From NCBI GenBank assembly GCA_020809705.1, contig CP085827.1:4154001-4218000 (forward strand): a stretch of DNA of 64,000 nt, in the 5' to 3' direction. This document shows, piece after piece, positions 36,103 to 47,271 of this stretch. A program made the position numbers and the translations under genes. Origin of the DNA: Calonectria ilicicola (lineage: Eukaryota > Ascomycota > Sordariomycetes > Hypocreales > Nectriaceae). Under the pieces are notes generated by a model. The model saw only the letters and a list, made by a program, of their open reading frames with translations. It was not told where the DNA came from and made no database searches. The number at the start of each line of letters is the position of its first letter. The first letter of the stretch is position 1.

Positions 36103-38026
36103 GGTTACAAAATGATAGAAAACGGTACAAAAGGTACAATCTTCCGGGACTGTATATATTGGAAAGTAAACATCCAGGTGCTAACTAACCTGGAGTTTTC
36201 TGTACTACACTGAATCTCCACACCAGGCGATGCTAAGGCGTTCGCATAAAAGCGGATTGGCTCCTGCAAGCCCACGACTTTCGAGAGACGTAAAGCGCGA
36301 TTTATAGCACAGACATGTCAGTTTTCCGGCAAGCCACGACAAAGTAGATCGATCACCTGCGATATCTTGCACATAGTTCCTACGTCAATTCGGCGGACTG
36401 ATTGGGGAGCAAACCAGCCACCCTATAGTGTGGGTCTTTGGTCTGCAGAGCGTCTCATGCCGTTTCTAGAAACTGATGTCATCCTTCGGTTCACCATTTA
36501 AGTTAACATAAATCGTCTATCGCGTTATGCTTATCTGTCTAAAGTCCAATCATGCATCGCCTGGTGCATATTGGTCGTGGCGAGAACATCTTCCACAACC
36601 CAAGCGGCAAGCAAATAGCCCAGCCACTAACTGAAACAAAATGAGTGTTGTGGCGGCTGCCTAACGTTGACCCAGAAGCTTGGCTAAGAGGCTGGTACAT
36701 CTTGCCAACTACAGGGGACGAACCGCGACTATATAGTTGTTACCGGATCAAGCGGTCTCCGTCACACACTTTTGGTTAGCTAGTCGGCATGTCCAGCCGA
36801 TATTTCTTCCCGCAATGTCCAACCTCGGGTAGAAGCTGATTATTACTTTCTTCGTCTCCAGTGACATGCACTCCTTGGGCAGCGTTTGCCTGGTGCAGAT
36901 CGCTGTGGACCTGATTGACGAGTGTTGTGAATATCCTTTCCACGAAGAGCGGTGGTGCAGGAACTGCTTCACCCTGATATTCACGTCTCCTCCAACCAGA
37001 CGGCGGCATCCCCGATCTCCGCATGCCGATCGACGTAGCTTGTTTGAGCTTGGCTAGGTTTCGTGGCCTTCGGCCCACGTGGGGCTGTCTTCCCTCTGAC
37101 ATCGTGAGGTCTCGCTGTCTCAGACATGACGGTTGGCGCAGAGTGCAGCATGTCAACTCTCCGATTTTTTCGGCAAGCTAGTACGGAGTAAACTTCGCGA
37201 GAGAATAAGGCTCCGGTACGACGCGAGATCTCGAAATGGCTTCGGGGTGGCTCATTACTCGCGTGGCCATCTCTGCGCCGATGTATTTCGGCTCCCCAAG
37301 CAAAAGACGGACAATTCTTTTAGGGTCATCATTAGACGAAGCCGCATCCGAAAAGCCAAGAAGTGATTGACAGAATGGACAGGGATATCTCCAAGCTAAG
37401 AGCCGTCTAGGCTCCCCACATTTGAGCGTAGTGGGCAAGAATTCACACTACTTTGCTTCTTATGCCAGGGATTGTCGTCAGTGGCTGAACAAGTTCAGAC
37501 GAAAATCTTGAGAACTTCGTGCTACGTGATTTGTTAGCCTTGCCGATCGGCACTAATGACACCGATAGCCCTGTGACATGTAATTTCCAGCCTGCTGTGA
37601 ATAGGGGCCTTCATAACACGACTCGTCAAGCGTTGGGCAATTAGCGCTAGAAATATGTCGAAGCATGAGAGACGAAATGAGATGAGGTAATGTTCAGCGA
37701 TGCCCGTGGCTGAAACACCCGAGTGCCGAATAACGGCAATGGATGTGCAACGCCTCACAGCGCCAACTATGTAGTAAACAGAAGCCAACGACTAGGCCAT
37801 CAAACTGGTTTTTCGCTTACTAACCCGATGCACCATGCAAATCTGCTCAATACTTGGTAAAGCGAGGAAATACTGTGGGGATAACCGGACGCCTGGGAAG
37901 CATTCCGGGAGGCCAACACTTTGGCGAGAGAGTGATCGGCGTTTCTGTTAGAAGTTTTTTTTGACAGTTGCTTTTGACGATCCATTGTGCTTCACGGAGC
38001 CGTTGAAATGGAAAGGAGACGAGCTC

Positions 38027-38033
38027 ATATAAG
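38027..38033 (+). promoter_or_regulatory. TATA-like element of the small secreted protein gene
   Basis: ATATAAG lies about 145 nt before the ATG at 38175, at a distance like those of the other secreted-protein genes here. Confidence 0.45.
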
Positions 38034-38174
38034 TATCCCTCGATCTCCGGTCATTCAGTAAACTTCATCACCAGCAACCGGTTCACACTCACACTCGTTA
38101 CAACCTCAACTTCTACTTTATAATATTTTACATACTCACCCGATTCTATCTTTAATCTCTTTCACACCATCAAA

Positions 38175-38931
38175 ATGAAGGCTACATTCTTCTCCGTCCT
38201 CGCTCTGGCCATGTCGGCCTTTGCCGCCCCTACTGCCCAGCCTGGCCTCGCTGTCCGTGATGTCAAGGACGTCCAGAACGCTGTGAAGGGTACTGAGGGC
38301 ACTGCCATCCAGAAGACTGGAGCTGAGCAGATCGTCAAGGGAGCCACCAAGACTCCTACCAAGCGTGCTGTCACCAACGTCAAGGAGGTGATCATCACTC
38401 TTCAGAGCACTGTCACCACCATCAAGAGCCAGCAGAAGACTATCAGTAAGAAAATTCTTCCATTGATTGAAACCCATCTAACCTTTTCTAGGCGTCATCA
38501 TCACCAAGGTCAAGAGCGGTGAGATCACCAAGAACGAGGCCGCCGACCAGTCTGCCACTCAGTTCCAGAACATGCACTACACCCTTACAACTGTTGTCAC
38601 CAAGTTGACTGGCGCCTCTGGTCTCACCGTTGCTGACGTTGATGTCGACACTGTCCTCAACCTCGTTGTTAACCTCGTCTCGATTGTCCTCGCCACCGTT
38701 AAGACAGTTGTCACTGTTCTCGGCGTTCAGCCCCAGCTCAACTCCATCCTTCACTCCGTCCTTTCGATCCTCTCTAACGTCCTTATCCTCGTCACTGGCC
38801 TTGTTGTGGCCATCGTCCCCGGCTTGGTTGCTGCCCTCACCCCTCTTCTCGCCGGCCTTGGCAACGGCCTTCTGGCTCCTATCCTCACTCCCGTATCTGG
38901 CGTTGTCGCTGGTCTTAGCGGTTCTATCTAA
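38175..38931 (+). CDS. Small secreted cysteine-free protein with Val/Leu-rich C-terminal half
   Basis: Two exons, 38175-38445 and 38492-38931, encode 236 residues; the GTAAGA..TAG intron joins a Ser codon. A signal peptide (MKATFFSVLALAMSAFAAP) is followed by a Lys/Thr-rich segment with a TKRA Kex2-like site at about residue 63. The middle is amphipathic. From about residue 120 the protein is dominated by Val, Leu, Ile, Thr and Ser, ending in long apolar stretches (VVAIVPGLVAALTPLLAGL). The mature part contains no cysteine, so it is not a hydrophobin or CFEM effector. Strong codon bias and a good leader suggest high expression. It might coat surfaces or insert into membranes, but no family was recognised. 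An HsbA-type surface-binding protein was considered and is not supported by visible motifs. Confidence 0.8.
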
Positions 38932-39279
38932 GTAGTGAAGTAGTGGTTGTTATCGGATGGAGGAACTAATAGTTGTCACGCTTACAAAGTTGACATAAAT
39001 TCCCTTTTAGCCGATAGTACATCAATACAGCGTGTCTGCTCCCTAACTCTTGCTTAATTCTCTTGTGACTGTTTTTGATGCAAATTGCCTGGTATATCTG
39101 GACAAAGATACTGGAAGTGATCTCGTTGTGAACATACTCCGCAAGTTTTACTATCGTAACCATCTGAACAATGTATATCGTAAAATCCTCTAATCTACAT
39201 AAATCTTTTTTTTTAATAAAAAAAAAGAACGAAAAGGACAAAAAAGAGGGGATTTCGAGCGGACTTAAACCGCTTATAC
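38932..39279. other. Short intergenic region before the tRNA
   Basis: It holds the 3' end of the secreted-protein gene. A T/A homopolymer tract (39206-39230), directly downstream of the tRNA gene on the minus strand, can serve as the Pol III terminator of that gene. Confidence 0.45.
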
Positions 39280-39369
39280 TGGACGAACAGGGAATCGAAC
39301 CCTGGACCACTCCCAAATCTGTCGGACAGAAGATGCTAAGGGAGTATTATACCACTAAACCATTCGCCC
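39280..39369 (-). tRNA. tRNA-Ala (anticodon AGC) with an intron
   Basis: The minus strand folds as a full tRNA. The acceptor stem is GGGCGAA/TTCGTCC with the G3:U70 pair that marks alanine tRNAs, and A is the discriminator base. The D loop contains AGTGGTA, the T arm is CAGGG-TTCGATT-CCCTG. The anticodon stem is CTCCC/GGGAG with loop TTAGCA..T, giving anticodon AGC. An extra ~18 nt, which can itself form a TCTGT/ACAGA hairpin, sits one base after the anticodon, the canonical place for eukaryotic tRNA introns. Internal A and B boxes are intact, so the gene should be functional. Confidence 0.93.
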
Positions 39370-39870
39370 GTATGATTGGTTACCGAGGGCGCAAAGTCAT
39401 CCTCATGTGCGGCAGTTGATGGGATGGCAAAGTGTGCGACTAAAATCCAATCCGTATCTTATCACCCGTTGTAGCAAAGGATAACATTGTTGCTTGGGGA
39501 AAGTTACTTTAGTGCAAGGAAGCTGGCATGAACGAAGGAATGTGAGATGTTACTAAATGAGCAAGTCGAAAGACATCTCCGAATCTTCATGCTGATAAAC
39601 AACCCTGGCCAGCAATGAAGTTCGAAATCGTGGCTTTGCCCAAATTTTTAGTGAAATGACTTGACATGCGTTTTACCATTAGAGGCTTGCAATATAACTC
39701 ATTGATTCATCGGAGTAAATGGCTGTACGGCGATCCTAATAAAGTTTACACCATGATCGTCCCTTCAGGGCAGGCCTGTGCTCCCACACGATTACCGGGC
39801 CCTAGGCAAATTACGACAATAGGGTGACACTAAAGCAAAACTTTGAAGCAGTGCATCCGGATTCATTACA
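39370..39870. other. Short intergenic region
   Basis: It lies upstream of the tRNA and downstream of the NmrA-like gene. Nothing further can be supported. Confidence 0.5.
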
Positions 39871-40989
39871 TCACTCATTGATAATGGAAGACCAATCATA
39901 TTTGGTCGCCCAGTCCTTCCAGCTGGTCATTGGGCAGTCGACCCCGGCCTATCTTTGTCAGCTTGATCAAGGGGAAAAAAGAGCAAAGTTTCGCTTACAT
40001 CTCGAATATCCTTAGCTGTCAAAAGTGACATGCCACCGTCATATCCTGGATCAGAACTGTATGAATACATGTAGGTGACTTCGATACCAGTATCGTGATC
40101 TGGAGTCATTGCCACCATCTCGTCATGCGTAATTTGTTTATATGATACTGGTTTGCCATTGACCTCACCCCAAGTCTTGATCCATTCGGGCCAAGTGCAA
40201 GTGGTGCCCTCAGCCATATAAGCCTTACCAGGGGGCATCTGATACACAGCGTATGTGAAGTTGCCCATGTCTCCGACAGGATCCAGATGAGGCACTGGCT
40301 TATCTGGAGACGTGGTGAATGCCATTTGGAAGCTACCGTCGGGAAGCTATGACCTGTTAGGTGGAAATAAAACCAATTGTCATCACTTAGCTCACCTTTC
40401 CAAGGTACGAGTTGGGTAGGATTCCAAAACTCGTGTAGAAGAAGCCAGTGTGGATGCAAGACATCTTTTCAGCTAATTTGGGATGATTGGCCTGGACGTA
40501 ATCAGGAAAGACATCGGCCTTGGCGTCAAAATGGTACAATTCAGTAATGGCTCCCTTGCTGCACTTTCCGGCATGACTGAGCGTGGACACGAGAAAACCG
40601 TTGGCGTCGAGTGTGTCAAGTGTGGTGGCCGCCGCATCGACGATATTCTTACCCTGCTGGTACTCGACATTGTATGCAAACTTGCGACACGAGATACCCT
40701 GCTCTTCGGCCTTTTGCCGACAATCAGGGCGGAAAAAAGGTTCCCAGTACTGAGTGACGCTGAAGATGACGTTGGCGCCCTGAAAAGCCTGAGTCAGACT
40801 GGCGACGTCGTCCAAATCAGCCTTGACCACGTCAATGCCCTCTGCGGCGAGGGCCAGGCTTTTGGCGGATTTTACATCGCGTGTTATACCCCTCACACGA
40901 TACCCAGCGGTGCGGAAACGTCGAGCCACGGAACCGCCCTGGTTGCCGGTGGCGCCCACAACACAGACCAATTTATCCTGGGCAGACAT
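39871..40989 (-). CDS. NmrA-like family protein (NAD(P)-binding Rossmann fold)
   Basis: Three exons in gene order, 40989-40396, 40346-39999 and 39948-39871, encode 339 residues, all joined in phase 0. The N-terminus is a dinucleotide-binding motif, VCVVGATGNQGGSVARRF, followed by an Arg-rich GITRD loop as in NADP-preferring members. Later segments (DLDDVASLTQAFQGANVIFSVT, the YWEPFF loop, the C-terminal TSWKDWA block) fit the fungal NmrA-like/HSCARG group. NmrA proteins sense NAD(P) redox state and in Aspergillus bind the GATA factor AreA in nitrogen metabolite repression; many paralogues have other or unknown jobs. It is divergent from the LaeA-like gene and close to amine and urea genes, which makes a nitrogen link tempting but unproven. 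Confidence 0.9.
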
Positions 40990-41284
40990 TGTGGAATTTG
41001 GGGGCGAGGATACGACAAGTGACGTAGGCAATGTAACGAATGGTTCGTGCGGGTTTGCGAATCGAATCACGGCAAAGGGTGGGTGACAGCTGATCGGGCA
41101 GTATGCTTTTACAGGACAGAATTCCTCCGTAACTGGGACAAAATATCCTAGTAGCGCAAACATCGAATCCTCCGTCCAGGGTCTAGCAGAATCTCGCTTG
41201 GGGCGCCGCCTCCACCCCAAACCGGTCCCACCGGGAGACTTGCTTTTTCAGAACGAACCGCGCTGTCGGAATTTGAATTTGGAG
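40990..41284. promoter_or_regulatory. Shared divergent promoter (NmrA-like / LaeA-like)
   Basis: Only 295 nt separate the two start codons on opposite strands, so the genes must share upstream sequence. No TATA box stands out. Co-regulation is an inference from spacing. Confidence 0.5.
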
Positions 41285-42488
41285 ATGCCCAACGACCAAC
41301 AGGACTCAGCGCCTACTAGCGCCGCCTCGAGCCCGCGTGAGGCCCCCGATGCCCATCACCTCAACCCGGCCGAAGATGGAGCCGAACATGCGCCGCTACA
41401 AGTCGACGTGAGTGATGGCGCTATAGCGGTTGGCACTCCGGCTGACGTAATCTCGACAGACTGGCGGCGATACCGACGAAACAGACTCGACTTATGAATC
41501 TGATATTGGCAGCACCGGCACCGGGTCTATGACCTCTTCAATTCAGCACTACCAGTACGAAAATGGACGTCGCTATCATGCCTACCGACAGGGCCAATAT
41601 GTCTTGCCGAATGACGATCAGGAACAAGAGCGCCTTGACCTCCAACACCACATCTGGCGTTTGCTACTAGGCGGCGCTCTCTTTATCGCACCACTACCAG
41701 ATCCTGAGACGAGCCCGCAGCTTCGAATCCTTGATTTAGGGACAGGTACGGGAATCTGGGCCGTCGATATGGCTGATCATTATCCCGCGTCCGATGTATA
41801 CGGTGTCGATCTTTCCCCCATCCAACCCGACTGGGTGCCTCCGAACTGCAGATTCCACGTCGATGATTATGAAGACGAGTGGACCTACCGAGAAGATGAG
41901 AAGTTTGATTATATACACGGGCGAGCATTGAGCGGAACTTCGGCAGACTGGAGTCGCTTCTATAAGCAAGTCATGGCCAACTTGAAACCCGGCGGTATAG
42001 TAGAGATGCAAGAGTATGATGCCTGGATCTTTAGCGACGATGATAGCTGTGACCGAGCGCCTTGGACCATGGAATGGGTCGAGAAGCTGGATGGCGCCAG
42101 CAAGGTCTTCGGAAAGCAGATCAACGTTGCCAAAAACCACAGGGAGTGGATAACTGCGGCAGGATTTGATGAGGTGAAAGAAGTACATTACAGGGTTAGT
42201 AGTGAATGAATTTCCCCCCTGGCTCATCGACTTATACTGACAATTTTGCAGATACCCATTGGACCTTGGGCGAAAAATCCACGTCTTAAAGAATTGGGCC
42301 GTTACGAGCTCATTCACATGCAAATGTCTGTTGATTCGCATACACCAGCTCTCTTCTCTCGAGTCTGGAATTACTCTAAAGAGCAGTGCCAAGTCTTGAT
42401 GGAGGGAGTGAAGCGAGAATTCCGCGATAAAGACCTCCGACTGATTACAAGTTATCGATTCATCACTGGCCGCAAACCTCTTAACTGA
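41285..42488 (+). CDS. SAM-dependent methyltransferase, LaeA-like
   Basis: Three exons, 41285-41404, 41460-42194 and 42252-42488, encode 363 residues, all in phase 0. The N-terminus is Ser/Ala/Pro/Asp-rich and disordered (DTDETDSTYESD), followed by the fungal signature ENGRRYHAYRQGQYVLPND. Motif I is ILDLGTGTGIWAVDMAD, then YGVDLSPIQPDWVPPN, FDYIHGRAL, NLKPGGIVEMQE and the C-terminal PIGPWAKNP block. This matches the large family of fungal methyltransferases related to LaeA, the global regulator of secondary metabolism, but family size means most members are not LaeA itself; methyl acceptor unknown. The upstream frame extension has no ATG. Convergent with the amine oxidase, with only 136 nt between stops. 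Confidence 0.9.
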
Positions 42489-42624
42489 ATGCCGATACTC
42501 TCTGAAATGCTTGATGCTTATTACGATCTTAAATTCTTAATCCGACTATTTAGTCTATTCTTTCAAATATTTGCAGATTCTAGCAGTCAATCATACACTA
42601 TAAATTCCATCTTATTCTGTTTTG

Positions 42625-44754
42625 TTAGACCAAGCTGCTTTTATTGAAACATTGTTGACTAAGAGGAACATCCAACGAGGGATTCTTGTCAAAAAAGTTG
42701 ACTGGTTTGAAATGAACCCTGAGAATCTCCGCCGGCATAACTGGAAAGTCCTCAATTCTAGGCACGTGGTTTATTCCAAATTGTACCCAAACCACAATGT
42801 CAGATTCTTCGGTCAGGGTTTCGTTACGTTTCGACCAAGTCCGGACACCTGTACCACCTCGACTTTGATTTGTGTACCATCCGCCAGCATACAACTCCTT
42901 GTCCCTATGCGTCGTCACATAGATATTGTGGTCAGCGAACTCTGCTCGTCGACTGTGAAAGCTCTCCTCATCTGCGAGCAGCTTCTGAAATGGTGGTGCA
43001 ACTATTTTATAGCCGACTGCTTTACCGTTGACCCGATTTCGTGAATTCGGATTGATAATTTTGAAAGTCCGATTCAAATCAACATCTAGGTCTAGACCCG
43101 ATGTGGCTTCAACGAGCTTTTCGATGACCTGGTAGCCGTTTCCATGGGGGTTCCATTGAGGATCCCTGGGCATCCTGTGGGCCTCTGCGTATACGAGCTG
43201 ATTCGTATGACCGTCAATCATGGGATCGATGCGGAGAGAAAAAATGTGCTGGTGGTGTACAGCAAGAACCCCGGGATGTACCACTGTCCCGTATGGCACA
43301 CCAAATTGATTGAGATTGTGGTCGATCGGCTGCGTAGACAAAATACCGGTAGCGCGGACCTCGTAGGTTAATTCACCCGCCTGGTTGAAAATGAACATGA
43401 GAATGTACTCATAGTTGGACACAGTTAGGATGGACTGAAGGACTAGTTCTCGGGATCGAACCACAGCAGCGCGGCCGGTGCGATAATTAGTATGCTTCCA
43501 GCCAATGCCCGCGTCCTGCTCATGGATACAAATACAATTTTCCATGTGGACAGGCTCACCATTCTCATCCGAAATAACACCACTTAGATATTTTATATGA
43601 CCTAAACAGTCACATCCAAGCTTCAAGTTATTGGCTGTTGCGCCAGCCCCAACGTCGCCGAGATCAAATGCTGCCTTTTTGTGAAAAGGATGGCGTGGGT
43701 CTGCGTAGGGAATATTCATATCAGAAAGCGAGACCCGGTAGAAAAGTGGCCTATTGTCATATTTGACATTATAAAGGACCATTCCTTCTCGATAATTGAA
43801 CCCTAGATATTGTTAGCAAGAACCTTTTTCTGAACTAAGTTTGAATTACCTATGAAGAAGCTCCATTTCTGCCAGCTGAGAACATGCCCAGTTTCACCCA
43901 CCTGTGTAACATTGAAGCTAGCACCTTCAGGCTGAGAAACATGAAGCGGTTTCAAATCTGTTCGTATGTCTTGACATTCTGGGAGATACTCATTTGCAGG
44001 TGTTGGTTGGTATGGCGAAGGCGGCTTGATGATATTGTCGGCACCGGTTGGCAAAACGTCAACTCGAACGACTTTGTATTCATTGCACTCAATCACAGGC
44101 GAGATTGGAAGTGGGAATGCATAGTGGTTTGAGTCAGGTTCTGAGGGATTTGCCGGATCTCGCATGTATAAAAATACCTGGTACATGCGCTGGTCATCAT
44201 CAATGCCGTCTGAGCCTGTTGACGTAAGTGGTTGCCATCGAATTTTCCAAGGTGTCTTACCATATGCCCATGGGTCCGCGCATATTACCGTTCCCTCTGG
44301 TAGGTGAAGCTTTTTGAGCTCCTTCAGAACTTTCGGATCCTCAAGTGCAATCTTTTCAATGGCTTGAGCTTCATCGTAGTCAATGTTGCTATGAACATTA
44401 GGTCCGAGTCTAACGTTACTTTCGACAGTTTTGGTTCCCAAGTTGACCACTGCTTCGTGCAATATAGACTATTTAATTAGTCATGATAGCATAATTGGTT
44501 TGTTGAATACGTACAGTTTGGCGTATATAATAGGATGCAAAAGCTTGACGGGGGATTTCGGGAGTCGGAAGGCCTTTGCTTTCGGCATCCAGATATGGCA
44601 CCAGGTCCTTTTTTAAGGGCTCATTCAAAGTGATTCCTTTGAAACTCAAAGAGATGGTACTAGGCCATATTTCTCGTATTAGTGATGCAGCCAGTTGGAT
44701 CTCACCCGCCGAGAGCGGACGAAGCGGGTGTGATTCAGATACGCCTTGAGACAT
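42625..44754 (-). CDS. Copper amine oxidase (TPQ-containing primary-amine oxidase)
   Basis: Three exons in gene order, 44754-44515, 44468-43850 and 43802-42625, encode 678 residues, normal for the family. The start is the ATG preceding SQGVSESHPLRPLSAGEI, where the N2 domain begins. Catalytic features are present: base Asp333 in FDLGDVGAG, cofactor Tyr417 in SNYEY (self-processed to topaquinone), copper ligands His470 and His472 in HHQH and His632 in NHVPRIEDFPVMP. No signal peptide is seen, so it is probably cytosolic or peroxisomal, though the C-terminal SLV is not a good PTS1. It oxidises primary amines to aldehyde, ammonia and H2O2, giving nitrogen from amines. The first intron is 46 nt. 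The next gene upstream on the same strand is a Zn2Cys6 regulator. Confidence 0.94.
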
Positions 44755-45154
44755 GCTGGCCACTGTTCGATAAAAAAATACCTGAAAATAGTCGATGTAA
44801 GCTTTATATCTGAACAAAGGCTGCACTCTTATAAGTCCTTCTCTAAAAACTTGCCTCATTCGGATGCATCGATGGCGCCTGAACTTTTGGCGATGACGGA
44901 ATCACTTTGTGGGGCTTTTGGTTTCCAATAACCCCACAGCCATGACTAGGAAGTCAACGTCGGCTGCGTTAGCGTTGGGGTGGGCTGCAGCGGGAGATTT
45001 TGACGTTTGTGACAGGTGGCCGGGGAGGAAATTTTGTTCATTCGTATCGTCTCATAATGTCAATTGACAAACGATGATGACTCCATCATCCAAGAGACGA
45101 GCCCGTCAACGCTTGCTTGTCTCTCAATACTAAATTCTCATCAAATATACGGGA
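44755..45154 (-). promoter_or_regulatory. Amine oxidase upstream region
   Basis: 400 nt between the regulator stop and the amine oxidase ATG. No TATA box or clear palindromic CGG site was found by eye. Confidence 0.4.
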
Positions 45155-46914
45155 CTAGACAAATAACCAATTGTCCTGTTCGTACATGTATTGTAGCCAC
45201 GACTTTTGTACACGTTCTTCAGGCGGTCGGTTCCATATTCTTTCCAACATTTCGCCAGCATTTTTTGCATTGCGACAGCAGGATGCGACCCAGATATTAT
45301 GAAAAATAACCTGAACGGAGGTTTTCTGCTCCTTCATTTCTGTCTCAGCACCTATTATGAATGCTGGCCAGACAAGACTCTTAATATGAAAGTCATTGGC
45401 TGGTATTGATTCCATGTGTGCAATAGCAGATTGAATAGTGTTAGATATATAGTAATTTGATAGATAATAGTTCCCAGGCAATGGCCCCAGAACATGAGAA
45501 GTGTAAATTTCCACTGCTGCTTTGTAGGCGCTTGCGAGATGAAACCGTGGTTGGCAATGTTCCGCACTTGGCGATTTCAAGGCCCATTCTAATGCAGAAA
45601 AGTTCTCGAGATCAAATTGAATATTGATCATTTCGCTGAGCTGATTTTGTGGCACTGAGAACGATAAAAGCGAGTGGATGGCCGCCAAGATGTACAAAAG
45701 CTCTGCGGGGCAGCCTACCCAAGTTTTTTCTTCTGACTTTTGTAAAGTTTCCAGAAGAGATTTTTGTAGGACGTCGGAGGAACCAGTAGTGGTTTTGGAT
45801 TTTGAAAGTGTGCTGCCCATTATATCAAATCTAAAAAGCATTATTTTGTTAGTATAGCTGGCATTGTCAAGCTGGGCAACTCACGTGGTGCAAGCTGTTT
45901 CGAAATATTGAAGCCATGTCCTAGATTCGAGATCACCTTCTGTAAGAAGATTCTTCCTACGTTTAATAAGCTCTTTTGCTCCATGGATATGGTGCATCCA
46001 GCCCATCTCGCCAGACTCCACCACATCGATACATATTGAAAGAATTACAGCAGCAGTCAATCCATCGTTGCTTCGTCTAGTATCGTTTTGCAGCTCACGA
46101 GCTAGACATTTTAGTGCCTTTTCTTTGTGTAAAAGTGCTGTTAAAAGCGGTCCATTAAAATCAGTCTGCCTCGACTGTTCTTGATAATACCCCGATGACG
46201 ATCGTGTTAGCCCCCGAAGCTCTGGAGGGTTCATGTTTGCAGAGTGTACCATTCTCCGATGAGACAAGTGGAATGCTGATATTGAAACCATGATATGCGT
46301 CAAGGCTTGGCTGGTTGGAATCAGTGGCATGAGTGCTAAGAAAGGATTGGTTGACCGAACATTGTATACGACACACTCGTTTGATAATTCCAGGTCGACT
46401 CTCGGATGTTAGTGTTTCATTCATTGAAAAAGACTGGGGCCTTACAATATCGAATGTAGTTTCTGCATTCTGGAGATAAATCTTGCAGACCTGGCTCAAC
46501 CAATGACTTAGAAATAGAAGCCTCAGTCCCTAAGGAGCCATTGGATAAATTTATGCTGGAATAATTGTATCCTGGCATTCTTGACTCTGGGTCTTTCTTC
46601 GGAAACGCATTTTCTGGTCCAAATGTTGTTTTTCCCATTAATTTACCCCTAATAGCTAGACTGTTCGCCCACCGAAGCGTCTTTGGCCGGCTGTATTGAC
46701 ACGCACGGCGCATGGTCGAGCAGCGCTGGCAGATGGGCAATCGTCGATCACATCGGACCCGCTGTCGTCTGCAAGGCCCGCAAGAATTAGGAGCGTGCTC
46801 CTTATCCAAATTGTCGGTGGGACTCATGACCAATGACTCCGAGAATCCGGTCTTGTTTTGAAATAACTCATCTCGGCATGGGGGGCTGTTGTTGAATGCG
46901 ACAGAGGATACCAT
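45155..46914 (-). CDS. Zn2Cys6 fungal transcription factor (Fungal_trans_2-type)
   Basis: Three exons in gene order, 46914-46446, 46398-45885 and 45830-45155, encode 552 residues. Cysteines 45, 48, 55, 62, 65 and 72 give C-x2-C-x6-C-x6-C-x2-C-x6-C, the binuclear zinc cluster, with a basic RRQRVR segment between. After a disordered linker the second exon starts the regulatory domain, with the NPFLALMPLIPTSQALTHIM block typical of Fungal_trans_2. A second in-frame ATG at codon 30 just before the zinc cluster could also be used. The gene lies between the amine oxidase (same strand, 400 nt downstream) and the symporter (divergent, 357 nt), the usual arrangement for a pathway-specific activator. 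Its inducer and DNA sites are unknown. Confidence 0.9.
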
Positions 46915-47271
46915 TCAGCACATGTGGCAATCCAGATCATTGCATTCTTATGTGCTGAGGCGTTATGGCGTTAAACTCCATTTGGAAGTTGTAGCGCGAT
47001 CCTAGTCGTTTTTTTCATGGGGTCTGGGGACTCCAGACGCAGAGCATATGCCCCCCTCGGTCACCTCATCGGCGCCTGCAACTGACGACATCTTAGTCCC
47101 GATATCCTCATATCTCACTGGGTGTGGCTCACATTTCACGTCAATGCACCAATATAGCTGTAAATTAAATCGGCGTTGGAATACATTATGATCGTAATAT
47201 AAGATGCCATATTCCCGTTTTTAAGCTGTCAGAAATGCCCCATGTTTTTTTTTCTCATTGAACTTTGGAAA
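46915..47271. promoter_or_regulatory. Shared divergent promoter (Zn2Cys6 regulator / symporter)
   Basis: 357 nt lie between opposing ATGs. CGG triplets occur as a loose direct repeat near 47058-47075 (CGG, 9 nt, CGG), a possible zinc-cluster site but unproven. No strong TATA box was noticed. Confidence 0.45.

Larger units (their letters stand above)
35700..38174. other. Intergenic region with AT-rich hairpin tract
   Basis: Contains the dioxygenase 3' end and AT-rich tracts at 35.9-36.1 kb. From about 36.2 to 37.9 kb frames are short and overlap on both strands. No gene is supported. Confidence 0.5.

Noticed and set aside
36748..37156. Minus-strand frame of 126 codons
   Set aside because: No domain, start context or splice support, and other frames of similar length overlap it.
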